Notes under the pieces: model-generated
What the model saw: only the letters and a program-made list of their open reading frames with translations
The model's database searches: none
Told to the model about the DNA's origin: nothing
Program-made: the position numbers and the translations under genes
Part shown: piece after piece, positions 6,072-8,750 of the stretch
How the letters are laid out: the number at the start of each line of letters is the position of its first letter
Numbering within the stretch: the first letter of the stretch is position 1
DNA from: an uncultured Bacilli bacterium
GTDB lineage: Bacteria > Bacillota_I > Bacilli_A > RF39 > UBA660
NCBI GenBank assembly: GCA_947587115.1
Contig: CANPXY010000049.1
Coordinates: 1-8,750 of the forward strand
DNA length: 8,750 nucleotides
Direction of reading: 5' to 3'

Positions 6072-6539
6072 AATCTCTGTAATTTCGATCTCGTAAGTTC
6101 CATTTGGGCTTTCAACCGTTACGATATCTCCTACTTTATGATTCAATAAAGCCTTTGCGATTGGACTTTCGTTTGAAATCTTGCTGGCAAACGGATCTGC
6201 TTCTTGACTTCCAACGATTTTATATTCATCATCGTCATCTGGATCATCTATATATTTAATAGAAACCGTACTGCCAAGTCCAACTTTGTCTTTCGAAATC
6301 TCTTTGATAATGACAGCATTTTCTAACATCTTTTCGATCGTCTTGATACGGCCCTCTAATTGTGCCTGTTCATTTTTAGCAGCATCATAGTCCGCATTTT
6401 CTGACAAATCTCCTAAGGCTCTTGCTTCCTTAATTGATTGAATATTTTCAGGACGTTTGACATTGATCAACGTATCGAGTTCCTTTTTTAACTCATCAAG
6501 GCCTTCTTGCGTTAGATAAACTGGTTTTTTATCACTCAT
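6066..6539 (-). CDS. greA: Transcription elongation factor GreA
   Basis: Enters the secondary channel of RNA polymerase and stimulates cleavage of RNA in backtracked complexes. At 157 residues it is the standard length. The N-terminal coiled coil (about 10-76) carries the tip motif GDLSENADY (43-51) with the acidic residues D44 and E47 that coordinate the catalytic metal. The C-terminal FKBP-like domain has IVGSQEADP (108-116), SNESPIAKALL (122-132) and VGDIVTV (136-142). The ATG at 6539 is preferred over a GTG at 6548, because GAGG (6548-6551) lies 8 nt before the ATG and overlaps the GTG itself. It has its own promoter and a terminator over its stop. In B. subtilis greA also follows U32-family genes. 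Confidence 0.97.
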   Translation of the reverse strand: MSDKKPVYLTQEGLDELKKELDTLINVKRPENIQSIKEARALGDLSENADYDAAKNEQAQLEGRIKTIEKMLENAVIIKEISKDKVGLGSTVSIKYIDDPDDDDEYKIVGSQEADPFASKISNESPIAKALLNHKVGDIVTVESPNGTYEIEITEIK

Positions 6540-6547
6540 TTTTCTCA

Positions 6548-6551
6548 CCTC
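6548..6551 (-). promoter_or_regulatory. RBS GAGG deciding the greA start
   Basis: GAGG(TGA) is 8 nt upstream of the ATG at 6539. The in-frame GTG at 6548 overlaps it and so is unlikely to be the start. Confidence 0.75.
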
Positions 6552-6571
6552 AAATTAATAATGTCTCTAAA

Positions 6572-6600
6572 ATGATACTACAGAAAACAAAAAAAGTCAA
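6572..6600 (-). promoter_or_regulatory. Sigma-A promoter of greA
   Basis: A -35 TTGACT (6600-6595), a 17-bp T-rich spacer and a -10 TATCAT (6577-6572) lie upstream of greA, with a start near 6565 and a leader of about 26 nt. It makes greA independent of the upstream U32/HD operon. Confidence 0.7.
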
Positions 6601-6610
6601 TCTTTTTTGG
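6589..6610 (-). terminator. Weak A/T hairpin, possible terminator of the HD-domain gene
   Basis: CAAAAAAG, a 5-nt loop and CTTTTTTTG can form an almost purely A-T stem whose second arm is the T-run itself. It lies about 60 bases after the HD gene stop and overlaps the greA -35 box. No better terminator is visible in 6600-6669, so this is a tentative call. Confidence 0.3.
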
Positions 6611-6669
6611 ACTTATTTTGTTACTGTTAACTGTGTTATTCTATGCCGTTTTAAAAGAAAAATGACTTT

Positions 6670-7782
6670 TTATTTTGGTTGAGACTGTTCGATAAAGAAA
6701 CGATCGGTCATCCCACTTAAAAAATCGATCACTTGGCGTTCTTTTCTAGTGCTTTTTAAATAGGTTTCATTCATGTTGTCAAGAAACATCGTATAGATTA
6801 CACTTTTCTTATTTTCTTTTTCGAGATCTTTTAAGTATTTATGATAAAGTTTCTTTAAATTTCGTTCGTATAAAGCATCTTCTTCCTTAGTTAAAGCTTT
6901 GCTGTAAATCTGTTGATAATTAAAGTTTTTAAGTTTATTTAAAGTATAGAATACTTCATCACTCATCTTGAGATAAGGTTTTCCCTTGCTTTCTTTGATG
7001 ATATCGATGATGATGTTATTGATGATATCGCGGTTGTTATTGCCAAGTACTTGGACAATTTCTTCGGGAAGATCTTTGCGCTTGATACGTCCTAACTCAA
7101 TGGCATCTTCGATATCTCTTCCAATATAGGCAATAATATCAGAAATGCGAACGACACAGCCTTCGATCGTCATAGGGCACATTTTTTTCGATACCCGATC
7201 ATCTTTAAGACTCGCATGATATTCTTCTAGGAACTGCGCTGTCGTTTTCTCGGTATCTGGTTGATAGATTGGGCTTAGCATTTCTCCGTTGTGACACATG
7301 ATCCCATCGAGCACTTGAATCGTCAGATTTAATCCAGCACCATGATTTTCAATTTCCATATAATTGCGCACACTTTGGATGTTGTGGGCAAAACTTTCAT
7401 TAAACTCATGATGACAAATCTCATTTAAAATCGCTTCTCCCCGATGGCCTAAGGGCGTATGCCCGATATCGTGTCCAAGCGCGATGGCTTCACATAAGTC
7501 TTCGTTTAAATCGAGGGCTCTTGCAATGGTACGAGCAACTTTGCTGACCAACTGCACATGCACAATGCGCTTGCTCAAGTGATCATTTGCTTGATAAGAG
7601 AACACTTGGGTCTTATCTAGATATCTCGTATAAGAGAGTGCATGGATGATCCGATCAGAATCATGAAAGAACGCCGGACGCATATCTTCTTTCTCCTCGA
7701 TCATCCGTTTCGCATCAGAACTTTTGGTCGCATAAGGTTTCAGCAATAATTCTTCTCTTTTGAGTAAATCTTCTTTTAACAT
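6670..7782 (-). CDS. HD-domain dNTP triphosphohydrolase-like protein (dGTPase family)
   Basis: Predicted metal-dependent phosphohydrolase of the dGTPase branch, which cleaves dNTPs to nucleoside and tripolyphosphate; the actual substrate cannot be read from sequence. The 370 residues carry the family motifs in order: DRIIHALSYTRYLDKTQVF (43-61), H75 in RIVHVQLVSKVAR, the HD pair H104/D105 in GHDIGHTPLGHRGE (103-116), HNIQSVRN (133-140) and D215 in RISDIIAYIGRDIEDAI. These supply the metal ligands H, HD and D. Its ATG overlaps the end of the U32 gene by 7 bp (ATGTTAA), and AGGAG (7796-7800) lies 13 nt upstream, rather far, so translational coupling is likely. Next to greA and the U32 gene, B. 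subtilis has udk, another nucleotide-metabolism gene. The family call is firm; the specific name dgt is not. Confidence 0.92.
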   Translation of the reverse strand: MLKEDLLKREELLLKPYATKSSDAKRMIEEKEDMRPAFFHDSDRIIHALSYTRYLDKTQVFSYQANDHLSKRIVHVQLVSKVARTIARALDLNEDLCEAIALGHDIGHTPLGHRGEAILNEICHHEFNESFAHNIQSVRNYMEIENHGAGLNLTIQVLDGIMCHNGEMLSPIYQPDTEKTTAQFLEEYHASLKDDRVSKKMCPMTIEGCVVRISDIIAYIGRDIEDAIELGRIKRKDLPEEIVQVLGNNNRDIINNIIIDIIKESKGKPYLKMSDEVFYTLNKLKNFNYQQIYSKALTKEEDALYERNLKKLYHKYLKDLEKENKKSVIYTMFLDNMNETYLKSTRKERQVIDFLSGMTDRFFIEQSQPK

Positions 7783-8750
7783 TCTGTCACTTTTTCTCCT
7801 TTCTTGATCCGCATCATCGAATAAGGTTCAACTTCTTCATCAAAATACATTTTCAACACTTCTTCCGGATGCCGAGCAACGGAAATTTCTTCCATATTTT
7901 CATTATATAAGTGATCGATGGTCAAAGCAAACGTTTTTCCACTTGGTGTAAAAATTTCAACCTCGTCTCCTTGTTCAAAATAATTGCGCTCAGACATGAC
8001 TAACAGATGATGTTCTTGGTCATAGCCGGTAATCAACGCTAAAAAGTCTTGGTTGGACAATTCTTGGCGACCAGTATAATATTGATCATCCCAAGTGGCT
8101 TCTTTAAGAAAATATTGAGTGCTGGTATCTCGATTGGCAACTTGGGAAAGAATCTGTTCTTGTTCTTTTAAGAACTCTTCGGTTAGAGTTTTATTGTAGT
8201 AAGCATCAATCAATTTTCGATAACTGCCAATCACTGTGGCAAGATAATATAAAGAACGCATACGCCCTTCTACTTTTAATGATTTTACCCCTATTTCGAT
8301 TAAGGTTGGAATCTGGCGCGCTAAATTGAGATCTTTGGTTGCCATCGTAAATTTTTTCTCTTCATCATCGACCGTGAAAGCGAAACGACATACTTGCGCA
8401 CATCCACCTCGATTCGAATCCCGATTGGTCACATAGTTCGATAGGACACAGCGCCCACTATAACAAGTGCACATGGCCCCGTGAATGAAGACTTCGGTAT
8501 CCACTCCCGTCGTCGTAATTACCGTCTGAATCTCATCTTTACTCATTTCTCGCGCTAAAACAATGCGATCGACTCCTTGTTTCTTTAAAAACTGAATCGC
8601 TTTACTATTGGTCGTCGAGCTTTGAGTAGAAAGATGGACTTCTACGTTTGGAATATGTTTTTTAATATAGCTGATCAAATAAAGATCACTTACAATAAAG
8701 GCATCCACGCCACAGGCTGCTGCATCTTTCATATATGCTTCCACACCCAC
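7776..8750 (-). CDS. U32-family protein (YrrO/TrhP2-type tRNA hydroxylation factor), 5' end outside window
   Basis: The frame runs through the right edge; the first ~80-100 residues of a roughly 420-residue family member are outside. Annotated as collagenase-like peptidases, proteins of this type (TrhP in E. coli, YrrN/YrrO in B. subtilis) are known to support prephenate-dependent 5-hydroxylation of wobble uridine in tRNA. Visible over 324 residues: barrel segments GVDAFIVSD (14-22) and VHLSTQSSTTNS (38-49), the U32 signature EVFIHGAMC with C94 and C101, then C117 and C121, the four cysteines that bind a cluster in related UbiU/UbiV proteins, SLKVEGRMRS (157-166), and a C-terminal beta domain (YFEQGDEVEIFTPSG, 257-271; SMMRIKKGE, 311-319). 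It ends in a 7-bp overlap with the HD gene, so the two are one operon. Position before greA matches YrrO. The exact substrate remains unproven. Confidence 0.92.
   Translation of the reverse strand: MGVEAYMKDAAACGVDAFIVSDLYLISYIKKHIPNVEVHLSTQSSTTNSKAIQFLKKQGVDRIVLAREMSKDEIQTVITTTGVDTEVFIHGAMCTCYSGRCVLSNYVTNRDSNRGGCAQVCRFAFTVDDEEKKFTMATKDLNLARQIPTLIEIGVKSLKVEGRMRSLYYLATVIGSYRKLIDAYYNKTLTEEFLKEQEQILSQVANRDTSTQYFLKEATWDDQYYTGRQELSNQDFLALITGYDQEHHLLVMSERNYFEQGDEVEIFTPSGKTFALTIDHLYNENMEEISVARHPEEVLKMYFDEEVEPYSMMRIKKGEKVTEC

Noticed and set aside
6540..6548. GTG start for greA at 6548
   Set aside because: It overlaps the RBS, and the ATG at 6539 gives the usual 157-residue protein.

Overview
The window looks like chromosomal core-gene territory of an AT-rich, low-GC Gram-positive bacterium, probably a gut-associated member of the Bacillota in the Erysipelotrichia/Bacilli/RF39 neighbourhood. 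The evidence is the AGGAG-type ribosome binding sites, Firmicutes-type sigma-A promoters, tight gene packing on one strand, a SipW/TasA-like secretion leader fused to a BspA-type repeat start, and Lon, trigger factor and GreA of Firmicutes type. TGA is used as stop (the unknown gene at 867-1538 ends TGA-TGA), so the mycoplasma code does not apply. Every gene I can support reads on the minus strand.

From the high-coordinate end, in the direction of transcription, the layout is as follows. (1) A U32-family tRNA-hydroxylation protein of YrrO/TrhP2 type, cut by the right edge, overlaps an HD-domain dNTP triphosphohydrolase-like gene by 7 bp. (2) greA has its own promoter and a terminator that includes its stop codon. 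(3) tig (trigger factor) follows, again with a terminator over its stop codon. (4) An uncharacterised 220-residue protein has its own promoter. (5) lon overlaps by 7 bp a second uncharacterised protein of 223 residues. That protein appears to be a diverged paralogue of the 220-residue one, so the two flank lon. (6) At the left edge there is a secreted surface protein of at least 253 residues, open at the edge: a TasA/camelysin-like module joined to the start of a BspA-like leucine-rich-repeat region.

The housekeeping part is a protein-quality-control and transcription-fidelity neighbourhood: trigger factor folds nascent chains, Lon degrades damaged ones, GreA rescues backtracked RNA polymerase, and the U32 protein modifies wobble uridines. 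In Bacillus subtilis, U32 genes also lie just upstream of greA, and tig and lon also lie close together. The least understood parts are the two paralogues around lon and the control region of the surface protein. That region has a nine-base G tract inside the spacer between strong -35 and -10 boxes, which is the classic arrangement of a phase-variable promoter, plus a perfect tandem 10-bp repeat upstream. No RNA genes, insertion sequences, CRISPR arrays or gene-free stretches over 300 bases were seen.
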